This document shows positions 1-12,000 of a stretch of 64,000 bases of DNA, one piece after another. The notes beneath the pieces were generated by a model. That model did not search any database. It saw only the letters and a program-made list of their open reading frames with translations, and was not told where the DNA came from. Within the stretch, counting starts at the first letter, position 1; every line of letters starts with the position of its first letter. The stretch lies in the NCBI RefSeq assembly GCF_018320785.1, contig NC_054869.1:19478698-19542697 (forward strand). Direction: 5' to 3'. This DNA comes from Cheilinus undulatus (Eukaryota; Chordata; Actinopteri; Labriformes; Labridae). The translations under genes were made by a program, and so were the position numbers.

Positions 1-3000
1 AGCAGACACCTGTGACGTCTGTGATGGGTGATGGAGGAGAAAGTAGAGCATAAGGTCAGTGATGGATGTAGACACGTGAGGGGGATAGATATGGAGACAT
101 ATGTAGAACAAAGCAAGCGGTTAATAGGTGAACAGGCTGTTCTCTCTCACATGAATGATTTCAGATGAAGGGCATGAATAAATTAAGATTTACCTTAAAG
201 GGTGCAGGGGTGAAGGCTTTTGGCTTCCACACAACCGCGATAACTGTTCCACCAAAGGGATCACAGAAGAAGAGGGCTATGTCTCCAAAAGCCTCCTGGA
301 AATAGATAAGGGTTAGGATACAAGCTGACAAAATGAAACATTTTGTAGTAAGAGAGGGAAAAGTGGATTTTTGTTTCAAAGCAAAACTATGTGTCTACGG
401 TCAGCATCATCAAACTTTTTTAGTCATTTAGGGGTACCTCTTTGACAACTGTATCCCTTTACAAGTATAAGAAGATGCATAATGAAGCAGAAGTCCTCTC
501 ATGCTATTAGCAGACAGACATGTGCATGAGTGCATGAAGAAAAAGGAGCTGCTAAAGCAGAAAGTTTCACAGAAACATTAACAATATCTTTATAAAATCT
601 ACTTATATTAAGGATCAGACCTGGTTATAAGACTACGCAAAGCAAAATATCACCCAGTATCACTCTGGTCTGTAATTAATTTTCGCAATCAGGAAGCTCC
701 TGGAAGTCCCATACAATAAACTCCAGACCTGAACTGTTCACAGCCTCTCTTAAGTCACGTGTTGACAAGGTGCTAATAAATTCACACCCCTTCTTTTAAA
801 AAAGGAGACTCCAGGACTCACTCTAAGCTCTGACAGGTAAAGGGACACAGGATTGTAGTCGATAACAGGCAGGGCCCCTCCAGATGCCGACACGGTGCCA
901 GGCATGACGCCCCTGCTGAAGGTGACAGTTGGGGGGTCCACTGCTTGGCTGAGCAAGGGGACCTGCTTTGGGTTCAGGTGGATCAACACGTCATAGGCAT
1001 CTAGAGGAGGACGCATCACCACCTATGCAAACACAGATTGGTGCACCATAGATCATCAGACAGCAGATCATTTCAGAAGGAATAAAGTGTCGAGTGAAGG
1101 ATAGCTTTGAAATGCTTCTACCCACCCTGACATCTTCTATTTGGCTGCTGTCCATCAGCTGCTGTCCCAGTACCTTCAGACTCTCTGCAGCCATCATCAC
1201 CATGCGCTGCAGCATCTACAGTCACGCAAAAAACATCATAAGATGGTCAAACATGGTAGATCAGATTATCCTGATGAACCAGCACCAAAAATATTCCCAC
1301 ACTGCTAAGTTATTTGAAACAAGACCTCTGTTGAGGTTGACATATAGAAACTTTACCAAACAAAAAAACCAGAACAACAAATAAAGACACAGAGGGAAAT
1401 TATAGCACAAATCACTCAATATCCAGGAATTGCTGCAAGAGCATTTCAATGAGCTTCTTATTGGGAGGTTTTAACTAATGCGATGAAAGGAAAGCCACGT
1501 GTCAGAGAGGAGGCTAGGCTCTTTGGTCAGAGAGCTTCAGGGTCTGAGTGGCTTCATAAAATTGGTAGGAATAAGCAGAAAATCATGGTTTATTTTTTGC
1601 CATTTACAGTCACAAAATCATTCTTTAACATTTTATTTGGCTGGTGGTGGGCACTCTTTAATCTGTTTCTTTCATGTGGCTCTAATACTCAAACATACTC
1701 TCCATGTGGCACCTTTTGTCCCCAGAAAACATGCATGTCCACTGTATGTTTTCCTCTGGATTTCTTGCTCAAGAGAGGTAAAGTATAAGGACCTCTTGCT
1801 ATCTACTGTTCCTTTTTTAAATTTTTATTGCTGTGGTGCATGCTCTAAACTGTGAGAAGACCTTTTCAGAGTTGTTCGATCAAGCTTGAATCAGCTGTTT
1901 TGGAGGCAGAAACCTAGAGTTTCTTATCTGAGGGTAAATCAACCCAGAGTTCAGGAGTACACTCCTGACCCCTGGTTTACTTGTTATGTTGAGAATGCAA
2001 CATCATATCATCACTCCTATAATTTTCTGAGTATTTATGGTATTTAAATGGTGAATGTGGCCTTTTTTGAATAAGTTTTCTTCCAAGTCATTTAATTCGA
2101 CACTCTGACATAATGATAAATAATCTCTCCTCTCAGAATGTCAGTAATTCAAGGAAATGTAAGAATAAAATGAAACTTAGGAACTGGAAACCCCTTCTGG
2201 TTTAGTTATAGATCATGAAAATGTGCAGAGCTACTTAACATTTCTGAGGTATAGAAAGCATCTTTTTTGTTCACATAAAATTGCACGCATTCATCCTTTA
2301 ATCTGACTCACTCCATAACAAGCTGCTCCCTAGTGGTCAGTTGAGAGAACTTGTTGAGCTACCACTGAGCCACAACATCCACTCATGTGAGCAGTTTGTT
2401 TTTGAAACACCTTCTCACTTCTGGAAGTCATTAAGGCAGAAATTTGATTTACACAGGAAATTGATATTTGCAACCCAAGCAACAAGAAAAGACAAAGTGA
2501 AAATCTCCGTGGATGTTAAAATGAAAATAATTTGTAACTTTATGAATAAACATGCGAAATGAAGTCCACAATGACGTCTCTGTGAGGACGTCACAGAGCA
2601 CAATGTTCCTGCTTATAAAGCAGGATGCTGGGAGAGGCTCACTGTTAATGTTGGGCTTGTTGGAGGAGTGAGGTGGTCTAGTACAGGAAGCTTATCTGGG
2701 TCAACTACGCACCATGGGCAGCTGGTTTGTGTACCTTTTCTGTGCACTGATGTGTGCCACTGGACTCATGTACAGCTACGGCCATGTCCAAACAGAGGAG
2801 TACAAAACAAAAAATCTACCTTATTATTCCACAGGGGAGGACAGCAATGAGAAGCAACTGGTGAGTTACACCTGATAGTCTGATAATCATCAATGTTTAA
2901 AACAGGAACTTTCTAAATATCTAAATATAGGTCAAAACGCTGTTTTGTTCACTTCTTTATCTATTTGTGGTATTTTAATTATAATTATAAAATTTCTGCT

Positions 3001-6000
3001 TTATTAGATCAACGATTTGCATGAAGTTTTGGAGAGGCTTCAAAACAATCAAATTCCAACTCTGAGGAAAAAGCATGGCTTTCTGCCTCTGGTATGTAAG
3101 CCAGCACATCTGTGCACCTGAACTTTTTGCCCCTTTATTCATCAATCTAAAGTTGATTCATTCACAGCTATATATTCAGCGCTTTTCCACTTGTGAAAAC
3201 ATGATGATAAGTCTTCATTTTATCAACTCCTAATATTGCAGTGCGATCCAGGGGACCAGTGTGCTCTGAGGAAAGGCTCCAGGATTGGGAAACTTTGTGA
3301 CTGCTCCCTGCCAAGAACGTGCAACTCTTTTCTACATCGTTGTTTGTGATTCTGTGTTTGTTATATTTGTAACTCGAAAAAAAAAATCTATTTAAAAGAA
3401 TAATGTTTAAGTAACTGATGTTCTCATGTTTCCTATTAACTCACTAACTGTAATATTTAATATTTTTTTATTCATAAAAGAGAAAATTTATTAAATGTGT
3501 TGTTCCGTGAGCTGTTCGTGTATTTCTGTGTCTACTGACCTGCACACTTGGCGCTCTCTTGGTCCACAAAGATAGTTTTTTATCTTTAGGCGTAGCTATA
3601 AACATGACGGGCAGAGACTCCCTTGAGGACATGAAGTCGTTCTTGATCTCTGTGTAGTCGGCAGCTACACGTGACGGAGAAAGAAACAACAATCAAACAT
3701 GGTGTTGACCCAGCGATGGATATGAGCAGGATGTCAAAGTATGTCGGGTGTGTAAATAGAAGGAGGTCAGAGGCGATTTGTTTGTATGACACAGAGGTAA
3801 AAGAAGTGTGTGTGTGGGAGAGAGGGCTTGCCTGTGAGCTGGTTGTTTAGGTTGACAACCAGCGGGTTGTTCCTCCAGTCAAAGGAAGAGAGCAGATGAA
3901 GGAAGCGAAGGAAGCCGACCTGAGGAGAACTGAGGAGGACAGAGAAATTCATTCACATGACCTACTGAACGAACAAAGAAAGGTAAAAAGAAAAAAAACA
4001 TCCACACGAGATGATTATAAAAAAGCAGAAAGTTACCCTGGAGGCGTAAAGGGGGCAGGATGTAGGAAAAGCGACGCCACCAAAAGGTCTGCTGTGTCCT
4101 CTGTTAGGTCTTCGCTGAAGAGCTGAGACCCCAGCCAGCGTTTGGCCAGACGACACACTGCTCCGAAACATGTATGCTGCTGCTGGAGCCTACCAATATA
4201 AAACACATAAGATGAAGCAAATAAGACAGAGGACGGAGACTATGGGGAAACAGTGAAAATAAAAACAACAAGTGTTCTCAACATTTTCAAAGAGTAACAT
4301 GTGAGGTAAAAAAATGCAAAGGGTACACACACACTGAGCCTACTTTGTACTTTTATTTCAGTCTTACCCGTGCAATGTGCTTGTAAGTAGAGGCTTATGT
4401 ATGGTGGCCATCTCCAGCGCCTGAGCCTCCTCATTGTCCCTTACAACCAGCAGCCCTTCTGCATTCAAACTCTCCCGCAGCACTTGGGGCTCACGGTGGT
4501 ATGCCACCTGGATGCGGAACACCAAACCATCCTGGGTACACAGACAAAGGGAGAAAAAACTGTATTCATAAAGAGAATGACAGTGTTTACAAATGAGATT
4601 ATGCCAGCTCTTGCACAACAGACAAAAAATGTTTTCTGAAGTACCTTCAAAACATCCAGGTGTGTGGGGCAAGGTCTGCATGTATAATTATGATGCTTCT
4701 TGAGCAACTCGCCCAGGTGGATATGAAAAGCAGCTCGTATATGACGGATGGCGAGGCGGTCATGTGGCCACTTCCCGCTTCCTTCCATGTGACAGATCAC
4801 TGCAAAAAAGAGATCGTAAAATATTTGTGTGAGAACTGCATGGTCAACAGCTGTAATAAATACGTTAGAATTTAGCTGCTTAGCAGTTTTACCAGTTTTC
4901 ATTCCAGTTTGTTAAAGTAGATTAAACAGAACATGCATGTAACCACAAAAAGGGCATGTGAAATTAAGAGTGACATTTTCATCTATCAGTGGAAGACATC
5001 TCAAGAGTTAACAAATGTAGATGTTTTCTTCTCTGGATTAAATAAGAGTTAGCTAAAACTAGTTGCTGACGGATGCACTTTACCTGTGATAGGAGTGATG
5101 TACGCTGGACAGGGTTTTCCGTCCTTTGGCACTAATGATCTGCTAGTCTTGTCTCTGTCAAAGAAGGAGTAGTCCAGCTTCAGTGGCACAGGAGGAAAGA
5201 CCTGCAAAGGCACAGATTAAATGTTAAAACTGCTATCAGCCAAATCAACAATATACAAACCTTACTCAGACTAGCAATAACAACTAGCTCATTCAGTGTC
5301 ATTTAAAGGCATGATATTCATTAGGGATGCACGATGGGTATTGGTAGATATCAAGATTTCTGCTGATATTTACATCTGATATTTTGACTGGGTATTTCAG
5401 CATATATCGACTGTAAATTTTGTCCATATACACTAATAAATTAGTGGAGTTTTAGGCTGAACCAACAGACCTATGTCAGCTGAGGTATTTTTCTTTATAT
5501 ATTGTCATTCTATAAACTTGAAAGTGATTTTAGGGACTAAAGTATGTTTCCTTGGTCATCCTCAAACCTTAAAGTGTGTCCAAAAGGACTGAAATTTCTT
5601 GCCTGAAAAGCATATTTCAATATCGGTATCGATATCAGCTAAAATTAATCTGTAAATGTCAGCATATCAGATATTGGCAGAAATCCAGTATCGTACATCC
5701 TTAATATTCATGCCTTGGTGATTGCAGGCGAGCGAGCAAAGTGATCCCTACTCTGCTTTGGCATCAGACATAAAAACAGAGGCGTTACCGAGGTGAGAAG
5801 CACATAACACACTGTGGTTGTGGTTTCAATATGAATGCCTTGAGGTGGCTTCATTACAGCGTTGTTGCCTCAGTGTCCTGGAGTCACATTATGATGGTAT
5901 TAAATATTTTCTGACAAACCTACATAAACGGACACTACCTTAATGAGAACATACTTTTGGTAATAAGTAGGGGTTTTACCTGTGTGTATCTAAGTGCCTG

Positions 6001-9000
6001 GTGGGCTCCTTGCACTGCTGTGATGGAGAGAGGCAGACCCTCCAGCCTCCATAGTTTTCTACTCAAGTCATCATAAGACTGAACCACCAGTAAACTCTCC
6101 TCCTCTCCAGTAGTAGGAACCTAAAGAGAAAAACGTCACACATATCAAGTCAATCTTTACTTAAATCTTAAAGAATCATTAAAGGCATGGTGTAAATTTC
6201 TTTGATGTCCATGGAAGATTTAAAAAAGGATAAAGGCATAAAGAAACAAGCAGACAAATAAATCTAACCAACAGAGATGAGCACAGAAAGGTTTAAGTAG
6301 TTACATTCATCAGAAGATTAGTTGAGAATCAGGAGAATAATTGTGGTGAGTTTAATAAGAGCTGTGGAATATTCCAAGGGCAGAGAAGCAAAAATATGTT
6401 TCCCCTCATTTAATGATGGCACATCTGATAAGGAGTATTGACCATACACTTTAACAGACAAGATAATGAATACTGACAACAAGAATGTACATAATTCATA
6501 TATAAGGGTAATTTAAAACATATAACATCCTTATCAATGTTATAGGAAATAGATACTAAATAAAGTCATTCAGAAAGTATTTGGACCCCTTCACTTTTTA
6601 AATCTTGCAGCCTAATACTTCAGTCATTTAAATCTCCTTTTTCCTCACACCTGGATAATCAAAAGAAAGAAAGAAAAAAAAAGTAGAAATCAGAATTTCT
6701 GCAGAGGCATTATTAGCCTGGGAATGATGACACTAGTATTAAAATTCATTGGAGGACAAAAAATGACAATAAAGTATTTAAATTAAACAGACATAATTGA
6801 TTTTCTTCTCCTCCACAAAAAGAAAAACAATTTCATGACAAAGTAGTGCATAAAATAACCCTGAACACATAAAAGAAAGTGTTACACCTCAAAAGTTTCT
6901 GGGGGAGGACCCCCAGACCCTCTTCTAAAAGAAATTTGCGTCCTAACTAAAGCAATGCATGTGTTCACTCAAAGCTAACTTTAAACCTGGAACAAGTGTT
7001 TCAACAAAACCCATATCTTGGACCCCCCCCCCCAACCTACTGTTTTATAAAACTTAAACATTTGCAGGTATGATTTCTTTTGAAGGTACATGTTGTTGCA
7101 AAAGGTATTAATACTTAAACCAGTGTGATACTTCAGGGTTTTTTTTCTCTCAAATTTGCAAATTTTCCAAAATTCTGTTTTCACTTTGCCATTATGGGGT
7201 ACAGAGTGTAGATTAAAGAGAATTAAAAAAAATAACTGTTGCATCAGGCAGCAACACATTTTAAAAAAAAGTGAAGTGGATTTGAGTTCTTTCTGAATGC
7301 ACTGCATATGAAGTGTATAATGTTTTGTCGCATAATTAATGAGTTTTTTACTCAGGGGTAGCTCAAACAGGAACACAGGACACCGCAGGCTAAATAAAAA
7401 AGAGCCAGTAAACAAGGTAAACAATACACATATTTACATCTAAAAGATTCACACATAATACTAATGTTATTATTCTAAATTATTCTCACTGACTTTGCTT
7501 TGAATTGATATTTATCAAAATAAAATAAATCGCACAGATTTTGCATTTACCTCACTTCCCGTTTTGATGACGTCATCCACCATCGCCCCCACATATCGCA
7601 CACAGGACTCTGGGATGTCCGCATGTCTAGTGGACAGTAAATGTGTTATTCCTTTTAGAAAAGAGGCTTTAACAAAGCCATATCAACAACCATATTAGCA
7701 GCACATTCCTACATGACGGTCAAATGAAACGGGTCACTAGTTCAACGACCCCCTAATCCCATCTGGGGACATGTCGCTAGCTAGCTGGCTAAAGTAAAAC
7801 ATTTGGATCCAACAGACATGAAGCGCTCCGGGAGGAGACGGAGCTCTGTGTGGGACTGCTTTGAACAAGTGGGGAGCTTTGTTCGCTGCACGAAATGTGA
7901 GGTTACGCTGAAGTACTGCGGCGGAGCCACCAGCTCCATGATAAACCACATGAGCAGGTACCATCCATCCCCAACACCCCCCGACGAAGACGAGAAACCG
8001 GTGATCTGCGGGGGCCATTGTATCGACGAGGAGAGTACGGCTAATTCAGACATCATGCAGGTGTCTGTCATGTCACCCAACGTTAACATGACAAGCGCCC
8101 AGCACGAGCGTGACTATGGGGAGAGAAAGCGCCTGAAGCGGAGCTCTGTTTGGGACATTTTTATTAAAGTGGACGACGAGGTCCACTGCACTTTGTGCGA
8201 CACGAAGCTGAAATACAAGAGCAGCACTACCAGTATGATGTACCACATTAAAAACAAGCACCCGGACTCTGTGCCTAACGATGGTGTGTCAGTAGCAACA
8301 CATGCAGAGGTGACTGAGCTGATCTGCAGAATGATAGAGAAGGACCTGCTTCCCATCAGTGTGGTCAATGGGGATGGTTTTAGGGACCTTCTTGCATACA
8401 CTGTGCCCAACTATAAGATGCCATCTCCCGGGGATATTACCCGTCTTATTGAGGGCCATTTCCAGGAGAAGGTAGAGGAGCTTATAGGGCAGCTGGGGAA
8501 GGTGGAGAAAGTTGCTCTCACTGTTGACATCTGGACAGCTCTTCAGTTCCAGAGGTACACTACAGTTTCCTGCTCATTCATAACAGAAGACTGGCAGGGG
8601 AGATCTGCTGTGCTGCAGACACACAAACTATCATCAGACAGCCACAATTCTGCAGACAGCATCACGGAAAGCCTTCTTAACACTGTGCATAACTGGGGTC
8701 TTGCTGGAAAAGTGACAGCGTGTGTTCACAACAACACAGAGGACATATTTTCAGCCCCTGCATGCCCCCCTGTTACATGGGACTACGCCACTTGCTTTGC
8801 CACTACATTGCAGCTTGCAGTCAACGATGGGCTTAGCGAGGATATAGTCCGCATCATTGCTGCTGCAGGAAAACTAGTCAAGCACTTTAATCATAACCTG
8901 CTGGCAAGTGAGGCATTGGTGCAAAAGCAGGTTCAGATGTGCCTGCCTCAGCACAAGCTCATCCAATCACAGAAAGCTAGATGGGACACAATTTGCGACA

Positions 9001-12000
9001 TGTTTGAGCGGTTACTGGAGCAGCGGTGGGCAATCAAAGCTGTGCTTTCTGATCGCACATTTACCAACAGACAGGAAGCCCAGATTCTTGAGATTGGGGA
9101 TGATTGTTGGCAAATAATTGAGAGTTTCACACCTGTGCTGGCAACACTGAAATGGGCAACTACAGTGATATCTGCAGAAACAGAAGTATCCATTTCAAAC
9201 ATCTATCCGATCACATTCAGTCTCATTCAGATCCACCTTGTGCCCAAAGAGCATGATGTTGAACAAGTCTCTGAGTTCAAAATGAAGGTTCAGAAGTCAC
9301 TTAGAAATCACATGGAGGTATGCTATTTGTTCTTACAATATACTTCTTAATAACTTGATATAAATGCTTTCAAAACAGGAATGATGTTTATCATGGTAAT
9401 CTGCATTCCTTTTACATAATTGATAATATTAATTTACTCTACTGTTTACAGGTTGACTCCAACGACCTCGCCTCGAAACCAGCCCTGATCGCCTCCATGC
9501 TGGACCCCCGCCACAAACATCTCAGCTTCCTTACACCGACAGGAAGACTGGCTGCAAAGGTTAAACTGCATGAACTGGTATCAAAACAAGATGTGATCAC
9601 AAAAGACGAGCAGCAAGAGACCCCGGTAACACCTGGTATTAGCCAGGTACCTTTGCCCTCACAAACAAGAAGTGACACCAAAAACACCATGATGTTGCTC
9701 CTGGGAGACAACTACAGCTCTTCCTATGCTACGGACTCTGAGGCCCAGGTAGATTACTACCTGAGAGACATTGCTCCCTCACTGGACATAAATCCTCTGG
9801 ACTGGTGGAGGGTAAATGGACCAAGATTCCCAAAACTGGCCACTCTGGCAAGACATTACCTGTGCATACCTGGGGTGTCACTGCCATCTTTGTTGTCTGA
9901 GGCTGGACAAACTTATTCAACAATACGTACAAGACTTAGTCCAGAGCATGTTGACATGATGATCTTTGTAAACAGAAACATTTAATCTAAATTACCCTGT
10001 ATAATTAAGGAGTTATTGTAGGACTGTTAGGCAACTATTTGTTGCCTTTAATGTTATATACAACCACTTATTAATGGGTTTTCCCTGATTCTACTATTTA
10101 TAGGTTTGAGTTTGAATAACTATTTTTTGTTTCAATGTATACAACATTTTTCCAAACTTCTATTATAATTAAGATATTTTATTTGTGGAAAGTGAAAACT
10201 AATTAAGAAAACAAAAAGATGCAATGTCTTTCAGCATACAAACAACGGCCTAAAAAATACTATTTTTTAAGTTAGGCGAGGCAAAAGAAACCACTTATGC
10301 TTATTTAATAAAGTCAACATGTCTTAACATTCAGGGTTCGTTTAAACAGTTTTAATTAGATGCACAATATCTGCATATCGATATTGGCATATTGGCCATA
10401 TATGTGAATGAATGTGTGTAGTTTAAATTTTAAAGTGTAATTTAAGGAATCAAGTTCAAGGTCAGGACTACAATTGCATATCAGTGCTGATATTGGTATC
10501 AGCCAAAATGCATTGCAAAAATTGGCACATTAAATCTTGGCAAAAATTTCCATATTGTGCTTCTCTAGATTTGTTTTTGTAATGTGAGCTACAATAGAGG
10601 GATTTTGTGTCAGTAAACAGCAAAAACACGATCGTAGCTTTCAGCTTATTCCTACTGAACTTATGAGCAGAGCTAATTTAACCTACATACTCACTGACCA
10701 AAGAGCCAACCAATAGTCAAATTACTGCAAGAAACTTAAAGTTGTCTTAACTTTTGGTAAGCCCTGTAAAGAAAAAAAAAAAAGCACTTCTTAAAACCAG
10801 GGTTTCTACGTGCTTTAACGTGTGCAGAAGCAAACAGAAGAACAAAATATGAGCTCATACAAAAATACATTTTTCTGGCCTTCAGTTAAGGTTTAGTTGC
10901 AGTCAAATCTGCGCTGAGGGCCTGACTGCTATGGAAACTCTAAGCAGCCTAGATTTTTTAAATTCACCAGCCGTGGTGGCTGGAAGGCAAAAATGTTCAT
11001 TTCCATCACTGCCACTATCATGGGAAAAGCAGACTTGTTGCAAGAAAAGGAGTTAAATGAGTTGAAATGTTAAGAAAACATTTAAATATACCCATTATCA
11101 TGGTAAAATAAATGTAGGAATGCATGTCCATAGGTCTTCAGTAATTCATTAACTTTTGGCTCCAGACCCACCAGAACCACAAATTTAAAGGACATGGAGA
11201 AACAAACCTGCAAATCAGGTTGTTTCTCCATTTCTGAGATCCATCAGTGTTATTTCATTCCATCAAGCTTTGTGTTAACGATCATTGCCATGTCTGTTTG
11301 TCACAATTCCTTCTTCAGTCAGCTTATTTTAAAAATGTATTTCTTTTAACCTTTATTTAACCAGGGAAACTTAATTGAAATTAAAAATCTCAATGAGCTC
11401 TGCATCACATGACAGTCCACAAAGTTCTCTGCTTCCCTCGGCATTTTCCCCCTTAAAACAGGATTTCTGATTTTAAAAATTGAATATGTTTAAAATGTAC
11501 CATTTTAAATTGCGGCAGCCCTGGTTGTCTTGTGAGCAAAACAGGGAGGTTAAAAATCCTTCTTATCACACCTCACACCACAGGAAAATCTGTTAATATA
11601 ATCTTCAGCCGTCAGGTTATCATGCCTTTGCTAACTTTGGTTGGAAAGTGGGGAATTGGGTGCAAAATTGGCCCAGTAACATGGTACCCCTCTATAGGAA
11701 GTGTCTGATAAATTATTTCTCTAAATTGATGTCCAAAATCAGGACCACTCCAGATTTTCCTTAAACCAGCACCTCTATATGCCTGGAAGCCATTCTATTC
11801 TGGTTTCTACTAAATTAACACTCTTTTTACATTGGAGGACTGATTTGGTCATATTCTGATAAGCCAATAAACAAAGCTGAACTGCTTTTTTTTTTAGCCA
11901 ACTGCAGTGTAAAAGGCTGGTGGTGAGCATGTACCCAAAAGCAGTTTCCATCCAGGCCATCGTTTTGATCTGTTTGACGGTGCACTCTCTCCTACTGCGC

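Noticed and set aside
3962..4171. Alternative minus-strand frame over the NOL6 exon 4037-4189
   Set aside because: Wrong frame; the NOL6 frame with RLAKRWLGSQLF and correct splice phases explains the segment.
7803..7817. Upstream TTG as start of the BED/hAT gene
   Set aside because: Eukaryotic initiation at TTG is unlikely; the ATG five codons later at 7818 precedes the first BED finger.
7737..8410. Minus-strand frames opposite the BED-finger gene
   Set aside because: Shadows of the strongly supported plus-strand gene; no family motifs.
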